DNA from: Methylophaga sp.
GTDB lineage: Bacteria > Pseudomonadota > Gammaproteobacteria > Nitrosococcales > Methylophagaceae
Direction: 5' to 3'
DNA length: 64,000 nt
Assembly (NCBI GenBank): GCA_002706095.1
Contig: PAJP01000001.1
Span: 124,001 to 188,000, forward strand
Part shown: positions 35,077-43,141 of the stretch, in pieces
Position numbering within the stretch: the first letter of the stretch is position 1
How the letters are laid out: each line of letters opens with the position of its first letter
Position numbers and translations under genes: made by a program
The notes under the pieces: generated by a model
Databases searched by the model: none
What the model saw: only the letters and a program-made list of their open reading frames with translations
What the model was told of the DNA's origin: nothing

Positions 35077-38000
35077 TTAACGTTGGCTCACACGACGGCG
35101 TATACCAATAAATCCCAGCAGTGCTGGTGCAAACAAGAAAATGGCTGCCGGTACGGGTACCGCACTGACACTTTCAGTAATCACCAGATTGGCAAAGGTA
35201 TCACCGAAGATCACATCAAAATCAAAGCCACTCATCAGCGGCAGAATGATGTTATCAAAACTGCCGACCAAGCTGCTGAAGGTCATGAAATTAAAGATCC
35301 CGGCTTTAAGTTCTGAACCGATAAAGTCAAAACTCAACACACCCGCTAGTGTCGCCACGCCATTCACAGCAAATACATCCGTGCTATTACCATCAAACTC
35401 GATATTCATTGCACCAAATGTACCTTGGGTGTAGTTGCCATTCACCGTCAGTTTACCGATAGAGTTACCTGGGGTCAGGCTGGCATAATCGCTATAGCTG
35501 GTGCCGTTCACGAACACATTGCTATTAATCACGCCGTGACCGTTCAAGTTACCGCCATTAATGTTGACGTTCTTTTGGGTCATGCTGCCATTTACTGTGG
35601 TACTGCCAGCGGTTTGAATAAACTCACCAGTGCCAGACACAATGTGGCCATCCGTCGTAATAAATTGACCAGAGTTGGTGATGATGCCGTTATTTTTCAG
35701 TGTCCCTTGATTAGATAAGACACCGGCATTCTCAATCGTTGCTTGGTTGTTGATCTCACCAAAGTTAGTGAAGTTACCGCTACTTTTATTGCTTATCTTT
35801 GAGGTATTTGATAGCGAACCAGTGGAGACATTGGTCAGTTTTCCTTCATTGGAGAGGCTATTTTTATTATACATAAGCCAGTGATTATTAAACTCACCGG
35901 TGTTAGTGATGACACCGTTATTCTCCATGGCCAGCGTATTGAACTCACCGGCATTAGCGAATGTGTTGTTGTTATAAAACTCCCCGGTATTATTAAAAAG
36001 CGCCCCCGTGTTATTCGTTATGCGACCTGCATTGGTGAGTCTATTATCGCTAATAAATCGACCGCTATTATTGATTTGGCCGGATGAAGCCACATTCAGA
36101 TCACCTGAGGTTGAGTTAGTCAGCTGACCGCTATTGCTCAGTACCCCCTCAACGATGAACTCATCGTTATTATTGAGCACGCCGGTATTATTGAGTGTTG
36201 CACCGACTTTATTTTTTAAGACAGAGGCATTAGTCAGTGTGCCAGCATTCTCAACGGTGCCGCTATTTACAAACACGCCAGTATTGACAATATTGCCTCC
36301 AGCCAGGTTTGTCACGGTAGCGAAGTTATTGAACGTACTGGTGTCATTATTATTTATCACACCAGTATTGGTAATGGTGTTTTCATTATCCAGCAGCCAA
36401 TAACTTGTCAGCGTGCCGGCATTGACAATAGTTCCGGTATTTTGAAGGCCGACAGAGTTAATTGCCCCATCACTATTCAAGGTGCCATTGTTAAAAAACT
36501 CTTCCGTGTTATTGATTGTGCCGTTAATCGCATTATTGATAACACCATAATTTATCAGCCGAGCGTCATTTGACAGCATTCCCCGATTTGTCATCGTGCC
36601 AGTGCTAGACAGTGTCATCTCAGCCGAACCGGTATTACTGATGTAATTGTAGTTAGTTAACTGGCCACTGGTTGAAAACGCACCCGTATTATTTATTTGT
36701 CGGTGATTAATCAAGGTGCCATTATTCGCTAAGGTACCTGAGTTATTCAGCGTGCCATCGTTCGTTAAAGTGCCGGAAGCACTGTTGGTGAATAAGGTTT
36801 CATTATCAAGCTGACTGTAATAGCTCATATTAAACTCACCTTCATTGGTGATGTTCGAGGGTGAATATTTTTGATTGAGCAATTTGCCCTTCAGGTTAAG
36901 GGTGCCATCAGATGTATTGATGAGGGTATTGACGTTAGTAAAGTCTGCATAGTCATCAATCAAAAACTGGCCGTTATTCATGACGCTGCCATTGATAAAT
37001 TCACCCTGAGCAATAAATTGGCCCTGATTATTGATAACTCCATAATTTGCCATTGTGGAATATAAGGTGGAGGTAAATGTGCCCTTATTGTTCAGAACAC
37101 CGCCATTGGCAAACACACCATTGTTGAGAAATTGCCCATTTTCGTTGTTATTAAAAGTGCCAGCATTAGCAAATTGACCACTATCTGAGTTAATCAAGTT
37201 ACCTGTATTATTGAGTGTGGCAATTGTGTTATTTCGGATAATGCCCTGATTGGTTAACGTACCACCTGCCTGATTACTGAGCGTACCATCGTTAGCAAAT
37301 TCACTGGTGTTTGAGTTAATCAATGCACCCGCATTGTTGAGAGTGCCTGTTGCGTTATTAGTGATAATGCCCTTATTGGTTAATGTAGCTCCTGCCCGAT
37401 TGCTGAGAGTGCCATCATTATTCAAACTCGCTGTTTCATCATTGACAAAACTAGCGTTATCCTTGTTGTTAAATGTGCTGTGTTCTTGATTATTGAAAAT
37501 AGAGTGATTATTTACAACACCATTTGATTGATTACTAAAGCCGCTAGCATTGTTAAATGTCGAACCGCTATTATTATTGAGTATGCCATTATTAATGAAT
37601 GCAGCCGACTTAGTATTATTCATGATGGCATTATTGTTTATCGTGCCATTGTTAGTGAGCCTGCCAACCCTGTATCCGCCTGAGTATGTCTTTCCAGATG
37701 TATTGCTAAATGTGGCGAAAGTATTATCAATTACACCTGTGTTGGTAAATGTTCCATATGTTTCAAATGATTTGTTATTGAGTATTTGTCCGTTGTTATT
37801 GAAATTACCTTCGTTGGCAACACTACCGTCGTTTCTGAATAGTCCATCATTAACGACCAAGCCAGAACTCAAATTATAGAAAATATTGTGGCTTGTAAAA
37901 ATACCCGTGAGTTCATTATGAAAGCCATTGTTTCCTGACCCTGACCTATTGTAAAAATTGCCACTTTCTACTGTGCCAAGATTAATAAATTTACTATTAC

Positions 38001-38529
38001 CATTATTATAAATACTGGCTTTGAGGCCGCTCATTGTCCCCTTAGATAAAATTCGAATTGTACCTTCGTTGTCTATCCTATTTCCTACTCCCCATTGACC
38101 ATTACTAGAAATGTAACCTTTCTTATTGATAAGCTTATCAGTAATAAATCGAGAATTAGTGGCATTTAGGATATCTCCATAATAGTTCTTAAGCATCCCC
38201 TTTCCACTATCAAATTCACTGTTGTTTTCTATTACGCCATAGTTATTTATCTCACCACGATTATCTATTTTGCCTTTGTTAAAGACTGTTCCTGACTTAA
38301 GATTATCGAAATGACTCTTTCCAGACAGGCTAAGCGATCCAGCATCATCAACAGTCAACTTACTGGCATTCTCAAAATTCTTTGCGATATAACCATCACT
38401 AACTCTGATTGGGGATGTGTTTGTGCCATCTAGTTGTGTAGAAGCATGCACAACTGACGACGCCAGTAAAAATGAGCTGCACAGCAACGTAGTAGAGAGC
38501 GACAGAAACTGTCGTTGTTTATTTATCAT
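35077..38529 (-). CDS. Giant Asn/Gly-repeat surface protein with PEP-CTERM-like sorting signal
   Basis: The product has about 1150 residues from the ATG at 38529; a GTG three bases earlier is possible. It has a Sec signal peptide (LSTTLLCSSFLLASSVVHAS), then about 900 residues of imperfect short repeats of the form N-x-G-x-hydrophobic-x-N (for example NNGTLINHRQINNTGAFS). These suggest a parallel beta-solenoid. After residue about 990 comes a non-repetitive region with SYSDYASLTPGNSIGKLTV, as at the base of autotransporter passengers. The C-terminus VPVPAAIFLFAPALLGFIG plus IRRR is a PEP-CTERM/VPLPA-type sorting tail. Probably surface-anchored adhesin or matrix protein (inference). A c-di-GMP riboswitch candidate precedes it. 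Confidence 0.85.
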   Translation of the reverse strand: MINKQRQFLSLSTTLLCSSFLLASSVVHASTQLDGTNTSPIRVSDGYIAKNFENASKLTVDDAGSLSLSGKSHFDNLKSGTVFNKGKIDNRGEINNYGVIENNSEFDSGKGMLKNYYGDILNATNSRFITDKLINKKGYISSNGQWGVGNRIDNEGTIRILSKGTMSGLKASIYNNGNSKFINLGTVESGNFYNRSGSGNNGFHNELTGIFTSHNIFYNLSSGLVVNDGLFRNDGSVANEGNFNNNGQILNNKSFETYGTFTNTGVIDNTFATFSNTSGKTYSGGYRVGRLTNNGTINNNAIMNNTKSAAFINNGILNNNSGSTFNNASGFSNQSNGVVNNHSIFNNQEHSTFNNKDNASFVNDETASLNNDGTLSNRAGATLTNKGIITNNATGTLNNAGALINSNTSEFANDGTLSNQAGGTLTNQGIIRNNTIATLNNTGNLINSDSGQFANAGTFNNNENGQFLNNGVFANGGVLNNKGTFTSTLYSTMANYGVINNQGQFIAQGEFINGSVMNNGQFLIDDYADFTNVNTLINTSDGTLNLKGKLLNQKYSPSNITNEGEFNMSYYSQLDNETLFTNSASGTLTNDGTLNNSGTLANNGTLINHRQINNTGAFSTSGQLTNYNYISNTGSAEMTLSSTGTMTNRGMLSNDARLINYGVINNAINGTINNTEEFFNNGTLNSDGAINSVGLQNTGTIVNAGTLTSYWLLDNENTITNTGVINNNDTSTFNNFATVTNLAGGNIVNTGVFVNSGTVENAGTLTNASVLKNKVGATLNNTGVLNNNDEFIVEGVLSNSGQLTNSTSGDLNVASSGQINNSGRFISDNRLTNAGRITNNTGALFNNTGEFYNNNTFANAGEFNTLAMENNGVITNTGEFNNHWLMYNKNSLSNEGKLTNVSTGSLSNTSKISNKSSGNFTNFGEINNQATIENAGVLSNQGTLKNNGIITNSGQFITTDGHIVSGTGEFIQTAGSTTVNGSMTQKNVNINGGNLNGHGVINSNVFVNGTSYSDYASLTPGNSIGKLTVNGNYTQGTFGAMNIEFDGNSTDVFAVNGVATLAGVLSFDFIGSELKAGIFNFMTFSSLVGSFDNIILPLMSGFDFDVIFGDTFANLVITESVSAVPVPAAIFLFAPALLGFIGIRRRVSQR

Positions 38530-38551
38530 CACTCGGATTCCTTGCGTTTGT

Positions 38552-38623
38552 GCAACCCAGCCACCTTGTTAAACAACAAGGCCTGTGGCTTTCCGTCCCT
38601 GATTCACACCAAGTTTGGCCGAT
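38552..38623 (-). ncRNA. Candidate cyclic-di-GMP-I (GEMM) riboswitch in the 5' leader of the repeat-protein gene
   Basis: Read on the minus strand, the leader contains GGCCAAAC, a small hairpin (CTTG to CAGG), then GGGACGGAAAGCCACAGG. A second hairpin follows (CCTTGTT-GTTT-AACAAGG), then GGTGGCTGGGTTGC. This order matches the GEMM aptamer: CAAA, P2, GGGACGCAAAGCC, P3, GGUAGCNGGGUU. One core base differs (ACGGAAAG for ACGCAAAG). The 3' end is 19-22 bases from the start codon, and its TTGC can pair with GCAA next to the AAGGA ribosome-binding site, which would allow translational control. The window also encodes several GGDEF/EAL proteins. Confidence 0.75.
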
Positions 38624-38707
38624 TAAATAACACGCCGATCATAATGAAATGGGGTTATAGCGACTATCAGCCAAAAGTATGATTTTGTGAGAAAAATAAA
38701 TAAGCAA

Positions 38708-38732
38708 TAAAAAAGGGAGTCACTGACTCCCT
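38708..38732 (-). terminator. Intrinsic terminator of the EF-hand gene
   Basis: On the minus strand GGGAGTCAGTGACTCCC (perfect palindrome) is followed by TTTTTT. It lies 26 bases past the EF-hand stop. Confidence 0.85.
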
Positions 38733-38757
38733 TCTAAATATGGTGTGATAAGAGAAA

Positions 38758-39057
38758 TTAACTTTCTTTCTTATCTTTGCAGGATGGGCGTTTATCACCC
38801 TTATGTTTTTTATGGGCCGCTGCGGCTTCTTCCTTGGTCACCTTGCCATCAGCATTAGTATCCATTTTTTCGAAGCGTTTTAATGCTGCCGCTGTGGCTT
38901 CCTCTTTTGTAATAACACCATCACCGTTGCTGTCGATATGAGCGAAATATCCTTTTTTATCATGTTTAGCCATATCGTCAGTTGATGCTGGTTCAGCGAA
39001 TGTCACTGTGCTCATTGCCATCGCGGCTAATACTGAAAAAAGTGCTGTTTTCATCAT
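38758..39057 (-). CDS. Exported EF-hand calcium-binding protein
   Basis: The 99-residue protein has a signal peptide (ALFSVLAAMAMSTVTFA) and two EF-hand loops, DSNGDGVITKEE and DTNADGKVTKEE, each with the Asp/Asn ligands and the terminal Glu that bind calcium. The tail is Lys-rich with one Cys. The first of two tandem ATGs is used; the second (39054) has better spacing from GAGGG. Probably a periplasmic calcium binder; partner unknown. It is monocistronic with its own terminator. Confidence 0.88.
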   Translation of the reverse strand: MMKTALFSVLAAMAMSTVTFAEPASTDDMAKHDKKGYFAHIDSNGDGVITKEEATAAALKRFEKMDTNADGKVTKEEAAAAHKKHKGDKRPSCKDKKES

Positions 39058-39137
39058 TAATCCCTCTTGTATTGGTTGGGATTTTTAGATTACGCCGGTC
39101 AAAGTTAACAAATGGTTATCACAATAAAAAATCGGAA

Positions 39138-40286
39138 TTATTTTTCGATAGCCGCTTTTATATAGTCGATGGCCTTTGTTATTTGTTGTTCATCTGAAAA
39201 ACGTCCCAGACTGATGCGTAAGGATGATCCTGCTTCTTCATCCGTCAACCCAATCGCTTTTAATACATGTGAAAGCAAGACCATTTCACTGTTACAGGCA
39301 GAGCCTGTAGAAGCACAGACATTCGGCTGGAGTTTTTCTAATAGCTTATTCGCATCACAACCGATGAATTGCACATTGATATTGCCGGGATGACAATGAC
39401 TTTGTGTGCCATTTAATTTAAATGGAATATGCGTCGCTTGCAGTTGCTGTAGAAACAAACGTTTCAAATGCGTTAATTGTTCGCGGTGAGTTTTTGCTTC
39501 TTGTTTTGTGATACGCATCGCTTCAGCAAAACCAACACAGAGAGGCGTGGCCAGGGTGCCTGAACGCATACCAAACTGTTGCCCTCCTCCCTGAATAAAT
39601 GGTGGTAACTCGGCCTGCAGATCATTTTTGATAAATATCGCGCCAATACCTTTTGGGCCATACACTTTATGTGCAGACAAACTCAGCATATCGACATTCC
39701 AGTCTTTCACGTCAATATCCATCGCTTCCGGTGCTTGAGCCGCATCACAATGAAACAGAGCGCCTGCCGAGTGTGCCATTTCAGCAAAGGTTTTGACATC
39801 CTGAATAGTGCCAATTTCATTATTGACCGCCATAATGCAGACCAACAATGTCTGATCAGACAATAATGATTGATAAGCGTCTACATTAATCAGCCCGGTG
39901 TTATCGACTGGAATTTCTTTGACTTTGTAACCTAGTTTTGCGGCATAAAAATAGGCGGCATTTTTAATACATTTGTGTTCAATTTCACTGATAAGAATGT
40001 CACGACGTTCAGTAGTATTGCCAAATAACACACTGGCAATCGCCTGATTGTTCGACTCAGTCGCACCCGACGTAAAAATGACCTCTTCACTTGAGGCATT
40101 AATGCACTTTTCAATGGTGCTACGCGCAGTCTCAACCGCTGCCGCAGATTGCTGACCAAGCACATGGGCCGTGGAATGTGGATTAGCAAAAATCTCATTA
40201 TTGTACGGTGCCATCGCGCTAACAACGCGAGGTTCTATCGGCGTGGTCGCCTGATAGTCGAGGTAAATTGAACTACCGATTTGCAT
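39138..40286 (-). CDS. Cysteine desulfurase (NifS/IscS-like class V aminotransferase)
   Basis: From the ATG at 40286 (GGAG upstream; a GTG four codons earlier is possible) the product has 382 residues. Key motifs: YLDYQATTP, TSGATESNNQAI, NEIGTIQ, HCDAAQAPE and SAHKVYGPKGIGA with the PLP Lys. The catalytic Cys loop is CASTGSACNSE. It removes sulfur from cysteine as a protein persulfide for Fe-S clusters or thiolation. There is no iscU, iscR or suf gene beside it, so it is a stand-alone paralog whose acceptor is unknown. Confidence 0.92.
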   Translation of the reverse strand: MQIGSSIYLDYQATTPIEPRVVSAMAPYNNEIFANPHSTAHVLGQQSAAAVETARSTIEKCINASSEEVIFTSGATESNNQAIASVLFGNTTERRDILISEIEHKCIKNAAYFYAAKLGYKVKEIPVDNTGLINVDAYQSLLSDQTLLVCIMAVNNEIGTIQDVKTFAEMAHSAGALFHCDAAQAPEAMDIDVKDWNVDMLSLSAHKVYGPKGIGAIFIKNDLQAELPPFIQGGGQQFGMRSGTLATPLCVGFAEAMRITKQEAKTHREQLTHLKRLFLQQLQATHIPFKLNGTQSHCHPGNINVQFIGCDANKLLEKLQPNVCASTGSACNSEMVLLSHVLKAIGLTDEEAGSSLRISLGRFSDEQQITKAIDYIKAAIEK

Positions 40287-40428
40287 TTCCTGCTCCACTT
40301 TTCGATGTCAATAAAATCGAAGGATTGATATAGATTGGCTGTATAGGATAGCGAGAAAAGCGGCTTATTGGCTATTTAAAATAGTGTTTATGGCGTTTAG
40401 TGTAAATATATAAACAAGAATAAAAGGC

Positions 40429-40471
40429 AAAAAAAAACTGTTACCGATGAGGAGTGAAATCGGTAACAGTT
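40429..40471 (-). terminator. Strong intrinsic terminator of the small secreted protein gene
   Basis: A perfect 13-bp stem AACTGTTACCGAT / ATCGGTAACAGTT has a 10-base loop; on the minus strand the stem is followed by nine T. Confidence 0.9.
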
Positions 40472-40492
40472 AGTAGATTCATCATTAGCAAT

Positions 40493-40687
40493 TTATTTTT
40501 TTGTTATTTCTTGGTGCTTATTGATATCTGTGTGATTCCTTGTTTGCTCTTGGCTATCAATAAGACTCGAACTGGTAACACTATCTAGTTTTTTTGACTC
40601 AAAGCCTTTGTTATCGGCGACGGCAACAGAGGCTGAGCTAGCTATACTTAGGGCACTGATAGAGAGAAAGGTATTTAATCTGTTCAT
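40493..40687 (-). CDS. Small exported protein of unknown function
   Basis: The 64-residue protein has a signal peptide (TFLSISALSIASSASVAVA, cleavage near ADN), leaving a mature Ser/Lys/Asp-rich peptide of about 40 residues without cysteines. A perfect AAGGAG ribosome-binding site lies nine bases ahead of the ATG, and a strong terminator follows the stop, so it is a genuine short transcription unit. No family was recognised. Confidence 0.65.
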   Translation of the reverse strand: MNRLNTFLSISALSIASSASVAVADNKGFESKKLDSVTSSSLIDSQEQTRNHTDINKHQEITKK

Positions 40688-40820
40688 AGGATGACTCCTT
40701 AATTTGACTGAGCTAATACTTAGCTACAGTTCAGTTATAGCCTCACCAGGCTGAATTTATGCTGAACAGAATTAAGCGATTTGATGCGACGTATCAAAAA
40801 ACTAACTGTTTCTTGATTAT

Positions 40821-41852
40821 TTATTGTGCAAACAAGTGATATGGCGAACTTCCCGTCCAGCGCTTAAAGGCTCGTCGAAAATTATTCATGTCATTAAAAC
40901 AGAGGTACTCGGCTATTTCCTGGCTATTCATCTGCCTAACCTCATACAAATAAATAGCGGTATGTTTTCTGACCAAGTCTAATTGTTGTTGAAAGCTGGT
41001 TTGATGCTTTTTGAGCTTTCGTTTCATGGATGCTGGGCTGAGACCAAATGAAAATGACACTTTATCCAAATTAGGCGGTTCGTCTATATGTGACTGAAGG
41101 TGGCTGTATATTTGATCAAGAAAACTATACGGGCTGTATTCTTCAGATAGTTGCTTGTCACTCTCTTTTAAGGCGCCCTGCATGCCAAACTTAGATGCAT
41201 TCGGCCAAGGTGTATCCAAACAGTATCTGGGTAGCCGTATTCGGTTCATCTGTTGATTAAAGCAAATATCTTGTCCAAAGTTGACCCAATATTGTTCAAC
41301 GTATTCAGGTTCATCGTAGCTAAATTCAAACTGCCAAGGCATTTTTTCACCAGCTAACCACGCCACCATCGACACAAAAGCGGACATGTAAGACTCAATA
41401 ATAAATCTGTGTTGTTCTATGCTTCCTGTACTGTCAACCCAATACAAAAATAGCTCATCGTCATTTTCATAATATCGGGGCGTGAATAGTGGCGACAAAA
41501 TGGCATGATATTCACAAAGAATCATTATTGCCTGACGTAAGTTACTCGCTTGCTGTAAAGCTTGACTCACAGAACCATAAAATCCAGGAAATAAACGCTG
41601 ACCATATAAAAAGCTTATATCATCAGCATCCGCTAGTTTCTGACAGTTTTTGATTAACGTCAGATATTGGTCAGGACTAATGCGCTCTTCAGCCTGCTCA
41701 AAATCACCAAGCTGTAAACGCGTTCCTTTCAGTAGATGATACTCAGACACATCACGTGACAGTGCCAATTCGACTAATACAGCGGGCTGATAATGAGGTG
41801 TGATACAGGGTGTATCTAGCTCATATCCCAGCGTTTTCACCAGCTTTGCCAT
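40821..41852 (-). CDS. AraC-family regulator (arabinose-binding-like N-terminus, OruR/ArgR type)
   Basis: The 343-residue protein has the PF12625-like N-terminal domain (about 20-205; GSVSQALQQASNLRQAI and RYYENDDELFLYW) and a C-terminal AraC DNA-binding domain with SFGLSPASMKRKLKK, YEVRQMNSQEIAEYLCFND and NNFRRAFKRWTGSSPYHL. It is encoded three bases after the GGDEF membrane gene on the same strand, so the two form an operon. Effector and targets unknown. Confidence 0.9.
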   Translation of the reverse strand: MAKLVKTLGYELDTPCITPHYQPAVLVELALSRDVSEYHLLKGTRLQLGDFEQAEERISPDQYLTLIKNCQKLADADDISFLYGQRLFPGFYGSVSQALQQASNLRQAIMILCEYHAILSPLFTPRYYENDDELFLYWVDSTGSIEQHRFIIESYMSAFVSMVAWLAGEKMPWQFEFSYDEPEYVEQYWVNFGQDICFNQQMNRIRLPRYCLDTPWPNASKFGMQGALKESDKQLSEEYSPYSFLDQIYSHLQSHIDEPPNLDKVSFSFGLSPASMKRKLKKHQTSFQQQLDLVRKHTAIYLYEVRQMNSQEIAEYLCFNDMNNFRRAFKRWTGSSPYHLFAQ

Positions 41853-41855
41853 GGT

Positions 41856-42770
41856 TCAGATGGCAGGTGCAGCTGTTTGTTTACGCTGGCTAAGAAGTTG
41901 ATTTAATCGTTTAATTAACGAATCAGAATCATCCCTTTTTGCCATGGTAATGGCGGTCGTCGCTGTTAAATAGACACGCTGCTGTGATTCCTGTGTACGG
42001 TAAGCAAAACTGGCTACCGCATGTTGCAGATCATGACTCAGCTGTTTTGCTTCAGCCTCATCGGTGTCATGTAAGATGATAACGAAACGGTCGCCAGCCA
42101 AGCGACAGATCAAATCCTTATCACGCAGGTTTAACAGTAATAGCTGACAGACCAGCTGGAGGATGTGATCGCCCTCTTTTATGCCATACAAGCGATTAAT
42201 CACATTGAAATCATCAAGATCAATCGCGATGAGCGCCAATGGTTGTTGCTGTTTTTTACTCTCTGCCAAGGATAGCTTGAGCTGTTTTTTTAAATAAGCG
42301 CCGCCGCCAACAGGCATAAGCTTGTCAAACAAACGGTGCTCGCGAAAATACCGTTCACGTTTTACCATTTGAGCACTGATAGCAATTTCTTCCTGATGCC
42401 AATGATAGATACCAATACTTAATAATATTAAGGCAATCGGTATCGGCATACTTTCAAGCCAGTTGTGCCAGATTAAGGTTGATGGCATACGAATGAACTC
42501 ATCCATAAAGTCCATCGACCAGGAAAAAACAATGGCGCATAAACCAAATGCCAACAGCCGCGTTACTCTGCCTGCAGGTCGACTCCGCAGTAATAAGGCC
42601 AACCAGAAAAAGGCTAGGATCACCATGCCGCCCTCTGACATAACATCCAACCAGTTCACCTCGGTTATCGGCTTTACATCACCCCATGCTCGTAAAATGA
42701 GGGTCCCGGAAACAATGGCTGTCGCCAAGCCATAAAAATAAGAAGTCTGTAAAAACGGTCGTTTTTTCAT
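41856..42770 (-). CDS. Membrane protein with degenerate GGDEF domain
   Basis: The 304-residue protein has about four transmembrane helices in residues 10-125 and a C-terminal GGDEF fold (IAIDLDDFNVINRLYGIKEGD). The active-site motif is RLAGDRF in place of RxGGDEF, so diguanylate cyclase activity is doubtful and a c-di-GMP or GTP sensing role is possible. It is the first gene of an operon with an AraC regulator. A Pho-box-like site on its strand lies 62 bases upstream of the ATG, divergent from the TonB-receptor Pho box. Confidence 0.85.
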   Translation of the reverse strand: MKKRPFLQTSYFYGLATAIVSGTLILRAWGDVKPITEVNWLDVMSEGGMVILAFFWLALLLRSRPAGRVTRLLAFGLCAIVFSWSMDFMDEFIRMPSTLIWHNWLESMPIPIALILLSIGIYHWHQEEIAISAQMVKRERYFREHRLFDKLMPVGGGAYLKKQLKLSLAESKKQQQPLALIAIDLDDFNVINRLYGIKEGDHILQLVCQLLLLNLRDKDLICRLAGDRFVIILHDTDEAEAKQLSHDLQHAVASFAYRTQESQQRVYLTATTAITMAKRDDSDSLIKRLNQLLSQRKQTAAPAI

Positions 42771-42832
42771 TGATTTAAGTGCACTAAATATCAGCTAGAA
42801 AAATTGAATGTTGGCGACACTACGCTAAAAAA

Positions 42833-42851
42833 ATGACAGTGTTGTGACATC
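42833..42851 (-). promoter_or_regulatory. Candidate Pho box for the GGDEF-AraC operon
   Basis: On the minus strand ATGTCACAACACTGTCATT has two TGTCA half-sites with the 11-base spacing of a Pho box; the second half is perfect and the first deviates at two bases. It is followed about 11 bases later by TAGTGT as a weak -10. It lies 62 bases from the GGDEF gene start. Confidence 0.5.
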
Positions 42852-42873
42852 ACATGCAGTCAATTTAGCTCAC

Positions 42874-42901
42874 AAAAAAATGACTATTTCATCATTTTTT
42901 T
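42874..42901. repeat. AT-rich perfect inverted repeat in the divergent phosphate promoter region
   Basis: AAAAAAATGA-CTATTTCA-TCATTTTTTT has 10-base arms and an eight-base loop. A further reverse match of TGACTATTT occurs at 42920-42928 (AAATAGTCA). It lies between the two Pho boxes. It could be a regulator site, a bent-DNA element or a bidirectional terminator; none is established. Confidence 0.5.
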
Positions 42902-43071
42902 ATGTTTAAACCGTGCACCAAATAGTCATATGACGTTGTTTTTAAAGAATTAAGCTAGGTGGGATATGCTTGTTTCCAACTCAATATTTTTCACTTCGTC
43001 ATGGTCATTTCAGCTCAAATATGCGGCCACCATTAATCTATCTTATTGTTTTTAAATGATTTTAAATTTTT

Positions 43072-43090
43072 CTGTCATCTAACTGTCATT
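43072..43090 (+). promoter_or_regulatory. Pho box upstream of the TonB receptor-phytase operon
   Basis: CTGTCATCTAACTGTCATT has two perfect CTGTCAT half-sites with 11-base spacing, matching the PhoB consensus. A -10-like TACACT starts at 43100, ten bases downstream, as expected when the Pho box replaces the -35 element. It lies 52 bases ahead of the TonB receptor start. Confidence 0.85.
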
Positions 43091-43141
43091 TAGCCTACCT
43101 ACACTTGCCGCCATCGAACCACTATGACGACAAGGATATTT

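Noticed and set aside
35600-37700. Dense short repeats that might suggest a CRISPR array or satellite
   Set aside because: Repeats are imperfect, follow codon phase and encode N-x-G-x-hydrophobic units in one long frame; there are no constant repeats with unique spacers.
35141-37879. Several plus-strand reading frames of 60-109 codons inside the repeat-protein gene
   Set aside because: They are antisense shadows of the repetitive minus-strand gene, which has a signal peptide, a sorting tail and consistent codon structure; none has a good ribosome-binding site.
38641-38690. Sigma-54-like promoter upstream of the riboswitch (TGGC and GC elements)
   Set aside because: The GG and GC elements are nine bases apart rather than ten, and the consensus match is poor.
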